Below are positions 20,231 to 28,426 of a stretch of 64,000 bases of DNA, piece by piece. The position numbers and the translations under genes were made by a program. The DNA lies in NCBI RefSeq assembly GCF_002531575.1, contig NZ_NWTI01000006.1:62001-126000 (forward strand), read 5' to 3'. This stretch comes from Bradyrhizobium sp. Y36. Its GTDB lineage: Bacteria > Pseudomonadota > Alphaproteobacteria > Rhizobiales > Xanthobacteraceae. The first letter of the stretch is position 1, and each line of letters begins with the position of its first letter. Below the pieces are notes generated by a model, which was not told the DNA's origin, searched no databases, and worked only from the letters and a program-made list of their open reading frames with translations.

Positions 20231-20264
20231 AAAAAAATCGGCCTCGCGGGGCGAGGCCGATTTT
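20231..20264 (-). terminator. Intrinsic terminator of sciP
   Basis: AAAATCGGCCTCGC and GCGAGGCCGATTTT form 14-bp perfect arms around a 3-base loop; on the minus strand the hairpin runs into a T7 tract. It ends the sciP transcript about 30 bp after its stop codon and separates it from fliF. Confidence 0.85.
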
Positions 20265-20292
20265 CGTCAAAAGCCGCAGATTTCCGGATCGC

Positions 20293-20568
20293 TTACTGGC
20301 GATATTGCTGAATGCGGGTGGTGCGAAGACCCGCCAGACCATGCTGGTCGATGGAAAACTGCCAGGAGAGGAATTCGTCGACCGTCAGGGTATAACGGCT
20401 GCAGGCCTCCTCAAGCGAGAGAAGTCCACCACGGACAGCGGCGACGACTTCGGCCTTGCGGCGGATGACCCAGCGTTTGGTGCCGGGTGCTGGCAGGTCC
20501 GCGATCGTCAACGGACTGCCGTCCGGCCCGATGACGTATTTTACCCTCGGGCGATGGGGTTCTGTCAT
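20293..20568 (-). CDS. sciP: SciP (DUF1153), small regulator that antagonises CtrA
   Basis: The 91-residue protein from ATG 20568 reads MTEPHRPRVKYVIGPDGSPL, then KRWVIRRKAEVVAAVRGGLL and the helix-turn-helix-like SLEEACSRYTLTVDEFLSWQ, the full DUF1153 signature. In Caulobacter this protein (SciP) binds DNA at CtrA-activated promoters and represses them, timing flagellar gene expression in the cell cycle. Its location immediately upstream of fliF, which has a CtrA-like box, fits that role. A longer frame starting 7 codons earlier is unlikely, since the conserved N-terminus is at MTEPHRP. Confidence 0.88.
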   Translation of the reverse strand: MTEPHRPRVKYVIGPDGSPLTIADLPAPGTKRWVIRRKAEVVAAVRGGLLSLEEACSRYTLTVDEFLSWQFSIDQHGLAGLRTTRIQQYRQ

Positions 20569-20782
20569 GGCGTACTCACAAACTCTCAACCACTGAACTC
20601 ACGCCCGTAACCCTACGCCCGGCGGCTTAAAAATCCGCTAAGCCTAAGGCTTCAATACAATTCTCGTTGAAAATGACTCAAGCGCTGCCGTCTCGGCCGG
20701 CGGAACGGGGTGTTCGGGCCGGTCGAGCGGGTCTTCTTAAATACTTTACTAACGAATGGAGCCCTGAAGGGCTCTCTCAGCA

Positions 20783-20919
20783 GTCGTCCCTGCGAAGGCA
20801 GGGACCCATACCGGGTGATCTCTCGATGAGACGCGGGTCGCAGTACCAGGATTTCTTAACGACGAGTCTTCGCCAAATTTCTTTCTGTGGTTATGGATCC
20901 CCGCCTTCGCGGGGATGAC
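20783..20919. repeat. Palindromic intergenic element, family A (copy 3)
   Basis: The ends GTCGTCCCTGCGAAGGCAGG and CGCCTTCGCGGGGATGAC are inverted repeats. The core shares CGACGAGTCTTCGCCAAA and the adjoining TGTGGTTATGG motif with copy 2 (14746-14872). It lies in the spacer between flgD and sciP. Confidence 0.85.
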
Positions 20920-20948
20920 ACTGAATGCGTGGCGAGTGCGGCCCGCCC

Positions 20949-21653
20949 TTAATTGCTGGTCGCGATGATGCTCTTGACCTGGCTGAGCGTATAGCTGGCG
21001 CCGTCGATGGTGAGCAGCGGCGGCGACTGGGTCAGGTCGACGGACGACACGGTGCCCTGCACCTGCGCGGCGATGCCGACATTGTTGTTGGCGACGTCCT
21101 TGCCCGTTGCCGAGATCGTGTACTTGCCGTCGGGCCATTGCGTGCCGTCATTGCCCTGGCCGTTCCAGGTGAAGGGAACGTCGGTACCCGCGCCGGCGGT
21201 GTATTTGCCGGTGAACACGGTCTGGCCGCTGGCATTGGCGACGGTGATGTCGACGGTGGCATCCGAGGGCACGTTGAGATGCCAGGTGGCCGAGGAGTTC
21301 TTCATGGTCGCGGTCGAGCCGTCGACCAGGGCGGTCTTGCCGACGAAGCCCAGCGCCTGGGTCGCCTGCGTGGTCTGCTGCAGGGTGACGAGCTGGGACA
21401 GCGCATCGTTGGTCTTGAGCTGCTGCTCGACGCCGGCGAACTGCACCAGCTGCTGGGTGAACTGGTTGGTGTCGAGCGGATCCAGCGGGTTCTGGTTCTG
21501 CAGCTGCGTGGTCAGCAGCGTCAGGAAGGTCTGGAAGTTGCCGGCGAGCGTCGATCCCGTGGTCGAGCTCAGCGAGTTCGACGAAGAGGATTTCGGCAGG
21601 TCGGTCGTCCCGGAGACGACGGAGGGCGCGGTGGCGGCATTCGTGGTGGTCAT
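20949..21653 (-). CDS. flgD: FlgD, flagellar hook capping/assembly protein
   Basis: The 234-residue protein has the FlgD N-domain (FQTFLTLLTTQLQNQNPLDP, then QQLVQFAGVEQQLKTND) at about residues 38-85, followed by a Tudor-like/Ig-like region with FTWNGQGNDGTQWPDGKYTI near residue 165. FlgD caps the growing hook and is displaced when the hook is complete. It starts 13 bp after the fliK stop, forming a hook-related pair. Length is normal for the family. Confidence 0.92.
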   Translation of the reverse strand: MTTTNAATAPSVVSGTTDLPKSSSSNSLSSTTGSTLAGNFQTFLTLLTTQLQNQNPLDPLDTNQFTQQLVQFAGVEQQLKTNDALSQLVTLQQTTQATQALGFVGKTALVDGSTATMKNSSATWHLNVPSDATVDITVANASGQTVFTGKYTAGAGTDVPFTWNGQGNDGTQWPDGKYTISATGKDVANNNVGIAAQVQGTVSSVDLTQSPPLLTIDGASYTLSQVKSIIATSN

Positions 21654-21666
21654 GGTCGAATACTCC

Positions 21667-23286
21667 TCACACTCTGATGTCGACGCCGCTGCTCGAACCG
21701 AGCATGCGGCCGTAGCTGCGTCCCGCGGGCGCGGCGGGAACGCTGTCGTCCTCGCTGATGATCAGCCGGCGGGCATTGCCGCCATTGTCGTTGTTCTGGC
21801 CTGAATTCTGGCCCGACGAATTCTGGTCGCGCAGGCTGAACGACAATCCGTTGCTGCCGGTCTTGAGGCCGGCGTCGTCGAGCGCGCGCTGCAATTGCGG
21901 CGCGTCCTGGCGCAGCATCTGCAGCGTCTCCGGCTTCTCCACGGTGAGATGCGAGGTGACGTTGCCGGCGCGGTCGACGTTGATGCGCACGTCGATGCGG
22001 CCGAGCTCGGCCGGATCGAGGCTGATGTCGAAGCGGGACTTGCCGGAGCGGATCGCAGCCGCGATCTCGATCGGGATGCCGGCGACAGGCACGGCGGTGT
22101 TGGCGGCCGCGGTCGCGGTCAGCGTCGCGGTCGATGCGGACGCGGTCGAGGTGGTGTTGGTCAGCGGCGCCTGCACGGCCGAAGCGGCCTGGGCGCTGGT
22201 GTCGCTCGGGGCGACCAGACCTTGCGTGCCTGCATGAGCGGGCGTGGCGGGCGCGCCCTGGGTCGCATCGGCGGTGCGGTCGGCCGCACCTGGCTTGGTC
22301 TCGGTCGCCGCGCCGTCTGCCTGCGGCTTGGCGACTTGCGGATGCGCGGCGGGATTGGCGGTCGCAGCGCCCGGCGCCTGCGCGGTGGCGGCGTTCGTCT
22401 TGCCGGTGTCCTGGCCGATATTGGAGACGTCGGACTGGCCTTGCGCGGTGGCGACGGCCTGGAACGAGGTCTTCGGCGTACCCTGGCTGGCGGGGATCAG
22501 TCCGGCATTCGGCTTGGTGTCGGTCGCATCGGCCGCGCCGGTGGCGGCATCGCCCAGCGTCGTCGAAGTGTCGGCGTCGACCTTGGCGCCGGCGGTCTTG
22601 GCGCTCTTGTCGCCCGGCGTGGCGGTGTCGGTCTTGGGGCCCGCGATCTGCGCCGCGGTCGAGGCGCTGGCGGCGATGCCGGCGGCAGCAATCGTCAGCG
22701 GTGAGGTGGTGGCGGCCTGGTTCGTCGCGGCGTTCGCATCGGTCGGGACGACCGGTGCGGCAACGACGATGGCGTTCGGATCGGGCACGGCGGCCTGCGC
22801 CGCATCGGCCGGCACGGTTGCCGCGGTATCGACGGCGGCGGCAAGCCCATCGGTGGCCTCGGCCTTGTCGCCCTTGGTTTCGTCGGACGCGTCAGCCGAT
22901 TTGGCGTCCGGCGTCTCGGACTTGTCCTTGGCCTTGAGCTTGTCCTTGCCGGTATCCTTGGCCGGATCGGTGGCGGTGTCGCTCGCCTTGTCGTCCCTGG
23001 CGGGGGCGGACGTGTCGGTGTCGTCGCTTGCCTTGCTCTGCGGGGGTTGATCCGTGGATGAGGTGTCGCGCGGGCCCTTGTCGGCAGAGGACGAATCGCT
23101 CCGCCGCGGCGCGCCGTCCTGGGCGGCGGCATTGGTGCTGCTGATGGCCTGGGTGTTGCTGTCGACCAGCGATCCGAAGGAGTCGGGCGCTTGCTGCGCG
23201 TCCTTGCTGCTCTGCGACCGGGCAGGCTTTTGCTGCGTGCTCGCGACTTGCACGCTGGCCACGACATCTGACGTACGACTGACCAC
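21667..23286 (-). CDS. fliK: FliK-type flagellar hook-length control protein
   Basis: The product is about 539 residues. Its long N-terminal three quarters are low-complexity Ala/Thr/Asp-rich and presumably disordered; the C-terminal Flg_hook domain reads IAAAIRSGKSRFDISLDPAE, LGRIDVRINVDRAGNVTSHL and KPETLQMLRQDAPQLQRALD. FliK measures hook length and switches export specificity. I choose the GTG at 23286: AAGGGG lies six bases upstream and a good sigma-54 promoter is positioned to start the transcript just before it. The longer form from ATG 23316 has no ribosome site and its start would precede the predicted transcript start. Confidence 0.85.
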   Translation of the reverse strand: MVSRTSDVVASVQVASTQQKPARSQSSKDAQQAPDSFGSLVDSNTQAISSTNAAAQDGAPRRSDSSSADKGPRDTSSTDQPPQSKASDDTDTSAPARDDKASDTATDPAKDTGKDKLKAKDKSETPDAKSADASDETKGDKAEATDGLAAAVDTAATVPADAAQAAVPDPNAIVVAAPVVPTDANAATNQAATTSPLTIAAAGIAASASTAAQIAGPKTDTATPGDKSAKTAGAKVDADTSTTLGDAATGAADATDTKPNAGLIPASQGTPKTSFQAVATAQGQSDVSNIGQDTGKTNAATAQAPGAATANPAAHPQVAKPQADGAATETKPGAADRTADATQGAPATPAHAGTQGLVAPSDTSAQAASAVQAPLTNTTSTASASTATLTATAAANTAVPVAGIPIEIAAAIRSGKSRFDISLDPAELGRIDVRINVDRAGNVTSHLTVEKPETLQMLRQDAPQLQRALDDAGLKTGSNGLSFSLRDQNSSGQNSGQNNDNGGNARRLIISEDDSVPAAPAGRSYGRMLGSSSGVDIRV

Positions 23287-23323
23287 AGGCGACCCCTTGG
23301 AAACAAACTTCGGCATCAAGGGG

Positions 23324-23338
23324 AGCAAGGAGCGGGCC
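23324..23338 (-). promoter_or_regulatory. Sigma-54 (-24/-12) promoter for fliK-flgD
   Basis: The minus strand reads TGGCCC-GCTCC-TTGC, five of six matches to the -24 TGGCAC element and a perfect -12 TTGC with correct spacing. Transcription would begin near 23312. FlbD, encoded nearby, is the expected activator of such hook promoters. The position also decides the fliK start codon. Confidence 0.65.
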
Positions 23339-23634
23339 AGTGCCGCTCTTTGTCATTTTTTATAGTAAAATCAATATGTTGATGATTCGTGGTCGACCCC
23401 GAGGGGCCCGCCGCAACCCCGCCATTTCTGCCTCCCCGGCAAGAATTGCCCTAAGCTGGCCGCCCCGTGATTGCTTCACCGGAATGCCGCCTATATTAAA
23501 GAGGTTACTCTCAGCCGCTTTCGACCGGGCAGTCGTGCCTTGCGGGAACTAAAGTTCCCGGGGACCGACGACGTCCCGCCAGAAGCATGAAATCGCGGAT
23601 CGCCGCACGCCGTCGTCACAACCCCTTAAGGCCC

Positions 23635-24816
23635 ATGCTCAACAGTCTGGATCTCGAAGGCCGTCCTGAGGACACCAGGGTCGTCGTCGCCATGTCGGGC
23701 GGCGTCGATTCCTCGACGACGGCTGCGCTTCTGAAGGCGGAAGGCTACGACGTCGTCGGCATCACGCTGCAGCTCTACGACCACGGCGCGGCGACCCATC
23801 GCAAGGGCGCCTGCTGCGCCGGCCAGGACATCCACGACGCCCGCGACGTTGCCGCCAAGCTCGGCATTCCCCATTACGTGCTCGACTACGAGGATCGCTT
23901 CCGCGAATCCGTCATCGACAATTTCGCCGACTCTTATGCGCTTGGTGAAACGCCGGTGCCCTGCATCGAGTGCAACCGCTCGGTAAAATTCCGCGACCTC
24001 CTGAAGACCGCGCGCGAGCTCGGGGCGCAGGCGCTCGCCACCGGCCATTACGTCGCCTCGCGCCGCCGCGAGGACGGCTCGCGCGCGCTGGTCTGCGCGG
24101 CCGACGCCGATCGCGACCAGAGCTATTTCCTGTTCGCCACCACGCAGGAGCAGCTCGACTTCCTGCGCTTTCCGCTCGGCGACATGACCAAGCCCGAGAC
24201 GCGCGAGCTCGCGCGCCGCTTTGGCCTGTCCGTCGCCGACAAGCACGACAGCCAGGACATCTGCTTCGTGCCGACCGGCCGCTACACCGACATCATCACC
24301 CGCCTGCGTCCGAACGCGATGGACCCCGGCGACATCGTCGATCTCGAGGGGCGCGTGCTCGGCCGGCACAACGGCATTGCCAATTTCACCGTCGGCCAGC
24401 GCCGCGGCCTCGGCATCGCAGCTCACGCGCCGCTGTTCGTGGTGCGGCTGGAGGCAGCGACCCGCCGCGTCGTCGTCGGCCCGCGCGACGCCCTGAAGAT
24501 GCACCGCATCGCACTTCGCGACGTCAACTGGATCGGCGACGGCGACATCGACCGCGCCATCGGCGCCGGCCTCGAACTGTTCGTGCGCGTGCGTTCGACA
24601 CGCGCGCCGCAGCCGGCGTGGCTGCGCGGCAGCGACGGCCATTACGAGGTCGAGCTGGTCGCCGGCGAGGAGGGCGTCTCGCCCGGCCAGGCCTGCGTGT
24701 TCTACGATGCGCCTTCGGGGCAGGCGCGCGTGCTCGGCGGTGGTTTCATCCAGAGCGCCGCGGCCAAGGTCGCGAGCAACGCAGCGAGGCCGCTGGTGGA
24801 AGCGGTGCGCGGCTAA
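23635..24816 (+). CDS. mnmA: MnmA, tRNA-specific 2-thiouridylase
   Basis: The 393-residue protein contains the PP-loop [20 protein letters not shown] near residue 15, the catalytic Cys in [16 protein letters not shown] near residue 105, the second Cys in [12 protein letters not shown] near residue 202, and the C-terminal beta-barrel. MnmA thiolates U34 of tRNAs for Lys, Glu and Gln using ATP and persulfide sulfur. The start at ATG 23635 matches the conserved N-terminus [17 protein letters not shown] and has AAGG upstream; an ATG 16 codons earlier lacks a good site. It is probably cotranscribed with the methyltransferase 24 bp downstream. Confidence 0.94.
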   Translation: MLNSLDLEGRPEDTRVVVAMSGGVDSSTTAALLKAEGYDVVGITLQLYDHGAATHRKGACCAGQDIHDARDVAAKLGIPHYVLDYEDRFRESVIDNFADSYALGETPVPCIECNRSVKFRDLLKTARELGAQALATGHYVASRRREDGSRALVCAADADRDQSYFLFATTQEQLDFLRFPLGDMTKPETRELARRFGLSVADKHDSQDICFVPTGRYTDIITRLRPNAMDPGDIVDLEGRVLGRHNGIANFTVGQRRGLGIAAHAPLFVVRLEAATRRVVVGPRDALKMHRIALRDVNWIGDGDIDRAIGAGLELFVRVRSTRAPQPAWLRGSDGHYEVELVAGEEGVSPGQACVFYDAPSGQARVLGGGFIQSAAAKVASNAARPLVEAVRG

Positions 24817-24839
24817 GAAAAAAAGCTGGGGCAGGGGGC

Positions 24840-25478
24840 ATGGCAGCAGACATCTCGCGGGCCGGGGTCGAGAAGGCCTATGGCCGCTGGGCACCGGTCT
24901 ACGATCTCGTGTTCGGCAAGGTGTTCGACGCCGGCCGGCAATCGACCATCGCGGAGGCCGACCGCATCGGCGGGCGCATTCTCGACGTCGGCGTCGGCAC
25001 CGGCCTGTCGCTCTCCGATTATTCGCGCACCACGAAGATCTGCGGCGTCGACATTTCCGAGCCGATGCTGCGCAAGGCGCAACAGCGCGTGCGCGCGCTT
25101 CGCCTCTCCAACGTCGAGGTGCTCTCGGTGATGGACGCGAAGAACCTCGCCTTCCCCGAAAACTTCTTCGACGCGGTGGTGGCGCAATACGTCATCACCG
25201 CCGTGCCCGATCCCGAAGGCACGCTCGACGAGTTCGTGCGCGTGCTCAAGCCCGGCGGCGAGCTGATCCTGGTCAACCACATCGGCGCCGAGAGCGGTCC
25301 GCGAAAACTGTTCGAGCTCGGCTTCGCACCGATCGCCCGCCGCCTCGGCTGGCGCCCGGAATTCCCCTGGGCCCGCCTCGTCAACTGGGCGGCCAAACAC
25401 GGCGGCATCACGCTCACCGAGCGCCGCCCGATGCCGCCGATGGGGCACTTTTCGCTGATCCGCTACCGCAAATCGTGA
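24840..25478 (+). CDS. SAM-dependent methyltransferase, Rhodobacter-type PmtA-like (phosphatidylethanolamine N-methyltransferase candidate)
   Basis: The 212-residue class I methyltransferase has motif I ILDVGVGTGLSLSDYS near residue 48, an acidic residue after ICGVDIS, and FDAVVAQYVITAVPDPEGTL plus LKPGGELILVNHIG. The opening AYGRWAPVYDLVFGKVFDAG is typical of the Rhodobacter-type PmtA family, which methylates phosphatidylethanolamine toward phosphatidylcholine at the membrane. Bradyrhizobium is known to hold several Pmt enzymes, so the exact step is uncertain; ubiquinone-type methyltransferases are an alternative. AGGGGG precedes the ATG. Confidence 0.78.
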   Translation: MAADISRAGVEKAYGRWAPVYDLVFGKVFDAGRQSTIAEADRIGGRILDVGVGTGLSLSDYSRTTKICGVDISEPMLRKAQQRVRALRLSNVEVLSVMDAKNLAFPENFFDAVVAQYVITAVPDPEGTLDEFVRVLKPGGELILVNHIGAESGPRKLFELGFAPIARRLGWRPEFPWARLVNWAAKHGGITLTERRPMPPMGHFSLIRYRKS

Positions 25479-25524
25479 TGATGTGACGCGGGAACAGGGG
25501 GCGCCGCGCGCGCGTTCCCCTTCC

Positions 25525-25878
25525 ATGCGCACGACAAACCTCATTCTTGCGGGCCTCCTGATCGCCGCTTCAGGCAGCGCGATCGCGCAGGCCCCGCCCG
25601 CCCCGGCGACGCCGCCGCAAGCGACCGCGCCGCCATCCCCGCAACATGCCGCGAATTGCATGCCGCAGGACCGGCCCAACCGGCAGGCCGACGGCACCAC
25701 CACCGGCCAGTCCCGGGAACCGCTCGGTGACAAGCTGGCGAAATCCGACGGCGTGCTCTGCCCGCCGACCGGCGTCGACCCCGAGATGCACGCCCCGGCC
25801 CCCGACGCCGGCGGCAACACCCCGGTGATCCCGCCGCCCGGCAGCCCCGGCGGCGACCCCAATGTGAGGCCGAAGTAG
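25525..25878 (+). CDS. Small secreted proline-rich protein (117 aa)
   Basis: From ATG 25525 the product has a signal peptide (MRTTNLILAGLLIAASGSAI, cleavage after AIAQ) and a mature part dominated by Pro and Ala, with AANCMPQDRPNRQADGTTTG, a Cys pair (the second in GVLCPPTGVDPEMHAP) and a Pro/Gly tail. No domain is recognised. It follows the methyltransferase by about 45 bp. Probably periplasmic or cell-surface; function unknown. Confidence 0.65.
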   Translation: MRTTNLILAGLLIAASGSAIAQAPPAPATPPQATAPPSPQHAANCMPQDRPNRQADGTTTGQSREPLGDKLAKSDGVLCPPTGVDPEMHAPAPDAGGNTPVIPPPGSPGGDPNVRPK

Positions 25879-26104
25879 CGACTTTTTCGCCTTCGTCGCC
25901 GCTCCCGGCCCTTGTCCCGCCGCCGCCTAGATGAAGGCGGCTTTCGGGTGAGGGGGACTTTCTGCGAATCTGGGGCGCGAAACCGAGCGATTCCGGTCTG
26001 AATTCACCCGGCTGATCGCGGCCTCCTTAGCTTGACTTCCCGCCGCCCCCTTCTTTATATGCCGCGCGTTCGCGAGATCGGCCGTTCGCCGTTCGCGACC
26101 CTGT

Positions 26105-26181
26105 GGCGGGGTAGCTCAGCTGGTTAGAGCACGGGAATCATAATCCTGGGGTCGGGGGTTCGAGTCCCTCTCCCGCTACCA
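26105..26181 (+). tRNA. tRNA-Met (anticodon CAT)
   Basis: A 77-base cloverleaf: acceptor GGCGGGG pairing with TCCCGCT (with terminal G-U pairs), D-arm GCTCAGCTGGTTAGAGC, anticodon loop ATCATAA with CAT, T-loop GGTTCGAGTCC, and an encoded CCA at 26179-26181. The arms match elongator tRNA-Met. A CAT anticodon could also be tRNA-Ile2 (lysidine-modified), less likely from the overall sequence. It lacks the three G-C pairs of initiator tRNA in the anticodon stem. Confidence 0.92.
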
Positions 26182-26654
26182 ATTTTCCCGCGCCTCGCAT
26201 GTCCGGTCTCCACGCGGTGTTGCACGACCTGCTTCGTGCCCTGTCTTTCGCGACATGGGATGCGGCGTTGTGATCCCGGTGATGGCGGCACGATTGGCAT
26301 TGGCCAGAGCCGGAGCGGTGCCGGAGTGGCACGGCCTGCCGACGCTCAGGCGTCCGTCGGCAAGCGAGCTCTCGCGGGAATTCCACGCATCCGATCGTCA
26401 GTGCATGACTCTCATGCTCGCGCTCGTCCCCGTTCAGGGCGTCGGCGCTGTCCCGTTCTCGACACCATGGTCTTCCCGGTCTCCAGCAATTGATGGAGTC
26501 TCGTCGCCGGGTGCACGCGCGACTAGGAACTCCCAGGCATGATCGACGCTTGAATCCGCGGGCCAGAGTCGCCGCCGATTGCTGGCCTGCACGGCCCGCC
26601 TCCAAGCCCCCATGCCCCCCCAGGGTGGGCCGTGCTTTTCAAGAGGAGACGCAA
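26182..26654. other. Intergenic stretch after the tRNA, no gene supported
   Basis: About 470 bp between tRNA-Met and the first DUF2934-type gene. Open frames on both strands here are Arg/Pro-rich shadows; one of them simply translates the antisense of the tRNA. No repeat or phage attachment site duplicated elsewhere in the window was seen. Confidence 0.5.
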
Positions 26655-26816
26655 TTGCCCGACCCGACCGATCAGGACATCAGAGAGCGCGCGCATCATC
26701 TGTGGGCACAGGCGGGCAAGCCCGCCGGCCGCGAGGACGAATTCTGGCACGCCGCCGAGCAGGAGCTGCGCAACGAGGACAAGTCGGACACGCTGCGCAC
26801 GCCGGACACGCTGTGA
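26655..26816 (+). CDS. DUF2934 family small protein (53 aa)
   Basis: From TTG 26655, with AAGAGGAGA upstream, the peptide reads PDPTDQDIRERAHHLWAQAG and then KPAGREDEFWHAAEQELRNE, the full DUF2934 motif (R-x-x-A-x-x-LW-x-x-AG-x-P-x-G-x-x-x-x-FW-x-x-A-E). These short, helical, charged proteins are frequent in rhizobia and of unknown function. Its last codons overlap the next gene. A longer upstream reading frame has no such conservation. Confidence 0.75.
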   Translation: MPDPTDQDIRERAHHLWAQAGKPAGREDEFWHAAEQELRNEDKSDTLRTPDTL

Positions 26817-26998
26817 CCGACAAGGCCTGCCCATTCTGCCGGGGTCTCGGATGGGTCTGCGAGAACCATCCGCACCAGGCCTGGCGCGAAAAGCGCGGCG
26901 GCTGCCGCTGCGGCGAGGGCATGCCCTGCACCTGCAACACGACAGAGGATCCGGAGGTCAGAGCGGTGATCGTCGAGGCCGATACGACCTGGCACTAA
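26813..26998 (+). CDS. Cys-rich small protein, zinc-ribbon-like (61 aa)
   Basis: GTG 26813 overlaps the stop of the preceding DUF2934 gene (GTGA), indicating coupling. The product reads VTDKACPFCRGLGWVCENHP then a charged stretch and GGCRCGEGMPCTCNTTED: four Cys pairs or near-pairs (CPFC, VC, CRC, CTC) with His residues, suited to bind one or two metal ions. I recognise similar short proteins from Bradyrhizobium genomes but no characterised family. It may be a rubredoxin-like or zinc-ribbon peptide. Confidence 0.65.
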   Translation: MTDKACPFCRGLGWVCENHPHQAWREKRGGCRCGEGMPCTCNTTEDPEVRAVIVEADTTWH

Positions 26999-27093
26999 AG
27001 CGATGCGATCTGGATGAACCGTCATCGCGCCTTAGCTTGTTGCTTGCGCATGATCTCTCCGGAAAACCGCTTCGCACGTGTCCGGATCATGCT
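26997..27093. repeat. Rhizobiales-type intergenic palindromic element, family D
   Basis: The stretch starts AAAGCGATGCGATCTGGATG and ends with GCATGATC...TCCGGAAAACCG...GTCCGGATCATGC, whose outer parts are inverted repeats. I recognise this pattern as an element dispersed in Bradyrhizobium and relatives. Only one copy is in this window, so the repeat status rests on memory. Confidence 0.6.
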
Positions 27094-27120
27094 TTGGCGA
27101 CGTCGGCTCGATGTGGTGGT

Positions 27121-27210
27121 GCGTCGGATGGGTTAAGCCCTTGCGAAACCCATGATGCGCCTGCGTCGTCCAGACTCGATGGGTTTCGCTTCGCTCTACC
27201 CATCCGACGC
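27121..27210. repeat. Palindromic intergenic element, family E
   Basis: GCGTCGGATGGGT at the left end and ACCCATCCGACGC at the right end are 13-bp perfect inverted repeats; the inside repeats GAAACCCAT / ATGGGTTTC. This is a further Bradyrhizobium-like element. Only one copy lies in the window. Confidence 0.7.
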
Positions 27211-27312
27211 GCGGCGCGCGCCGTTGCCGAGGAACAGACCATCCGGGCAAGGCATTCACTGTCTGACCAAGACGGGCTCTGACAACAACACTTTCCCACG
27301 GCAGCATCAGCG

Positions 27313-27600
27313 GTGGACGAACAGAAGAAGATCGAGCACCAGATCGAACTCGCCACGCGGGCGGCCGCGCTCGTCCAGGACGAACCCACCGGCCATCGCT
27401 TCCGCAGCTTTGCCGAGGAGCTGAAACGAAAGCTCCGCCGCATGATGCGCCGCGGCCAGGTCCGCGACCGCGCCTATGAGCTCTGGGAGCAAGCCGGCCG
27501 GCCTGCGGATCGCGAGCTGGAGTTCTGGCTGGAGGCGGAGCGGCAACTGGAGCAAGAGTGGGAGCAGCGCAAGGGGGCCGATGTGCCCACGAAGCGATAG
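27313..27600 (+). CDS. DUF2934-containing protein (95 aa)
   Basis: From GTG 27313 the product has an N-terminal helical segment (DEQKKIEHQIELATRAAALV) and a C-terminal DUF2934-like motif: VRDRAYELWEQAGRPADREL then EFWLEAERQLEQEWEQ. It is the second DUF2934 protein within 1 kb, longer than the first. It is highly charged and probably a soluble helical protein. Function unknown. No strong ribosome site is visible, so the start is uncertain. Confidence 0.65.
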   Translation: MDEQKKIEHQIELATRAAALVQDEPTGHRFRSFAEELKRKLRRMMRRGQVRDRAYELWEQAGRPADRELEFWLEAERQLEQEWEQRKGADVPTKR

Positions 27601-27645
27601 CCGGCGGCGCGATGGAGGAGGTCGGCTCCGGACCTTCGCAAGAAG

Positions 27646-27800
27646 AAAGCCGCCGGGCTCTTCACCCAGGCGGCCTCGACAAGTCCGGAGCTGTCGATCG
27701 TCGCCGCAGCCTCACGCGTACCGCCGTTACCTTGTTTGCGGCCATGCAGGATGTTTGTAGGCGAGGGTGCGCGATTCTGCTGTGATCTGAACCACACAGC
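27646..27800. repeat. Dispersed 155-bp element, family C (copy 1), left boundary of the protease cassette
   Basis: The stretch starting AAAGCCGCCGGGCTCTTCAC and ending near ACCACACAGC is repeated, in the same orientation and with scattered mismatches, at 33303-33455. Read on the minus strand it ends in a hairpin (GGCGGC ... GCCGCC) followed by a T-rich tail, so it could encode or terminate a minus-strand RNA. Confidence 0.8.
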
Positions 27801-28426
27801 GCACAATTGATGGCGAGGTCAGGTGCCGCGCGAGACCGGCGCTGCTTGCGGCGAGACGGTTCGCGACTGTGCGCTGGAAGGTGGAACTCGTCTCTCTCCG
27901 CCGTCGTCCAGGTTTTCATCCAGAAGAATCGGTGACGGTGACTGACGCACGCGCAGCGGCTTTCTGACGCACGTTCTCTGTGCGCGGTTCCGTTTTCGCC
28001 GTTCGAGCCCCGGCAAGGCAAGTGCACTTGACTCGCGTGCGTCGAGCAGTTCGCGCAACCACCTCAGCGATGTAACGAGATTTGCGTAGCGTTCAGCGCG
28101 AGATAACATGCAAGCTCGCGCGCTGTTCCGTCGTCGTCGACGACGAATGCATCAAATGCGAGCGATCGCCGCGACCGCCATTCGCATTCTGCCTATGGGC
28201 TACCTCACACTTTGAAAACTAGCGGTCTCACAATTTGCTGACGCGATGCCAGGCGACTTACGTTGCTTTGTCCAGTTCAGGTTGTATGGTGGCCGCGAGC
28301 ATTTCGACTTGGTCGAAGACGTGTGGGCGATGGGCGCTGTCCACATCGTTGGTGGTCTTGATCAGAAGAAGAGTGTTCGCCCGTGATGAAATGAGGGACG
28401 GAAGACAATGACCGAGGATAAGGACA
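27801..28426. other. Intergenic stretch upstream of the BTAD regulator
   Basis: About 620 bp without a supportable gene. It contains a 16-base perfect palindrome (TCGTCGTCGACGACGA, 28131-28146) that could be an operator, but this may be chance. The cassette promoter should lie in the last 300 bp, which is AT-richer than the surroundings. Confidence 0.4.

Noticed and set aside
26138..26605. Minus-strand frame ending VAGEGLEPPTPGL
   Set aside because: Its end is the antisense translation of tRNA-Met, a known source of spurious proteins.
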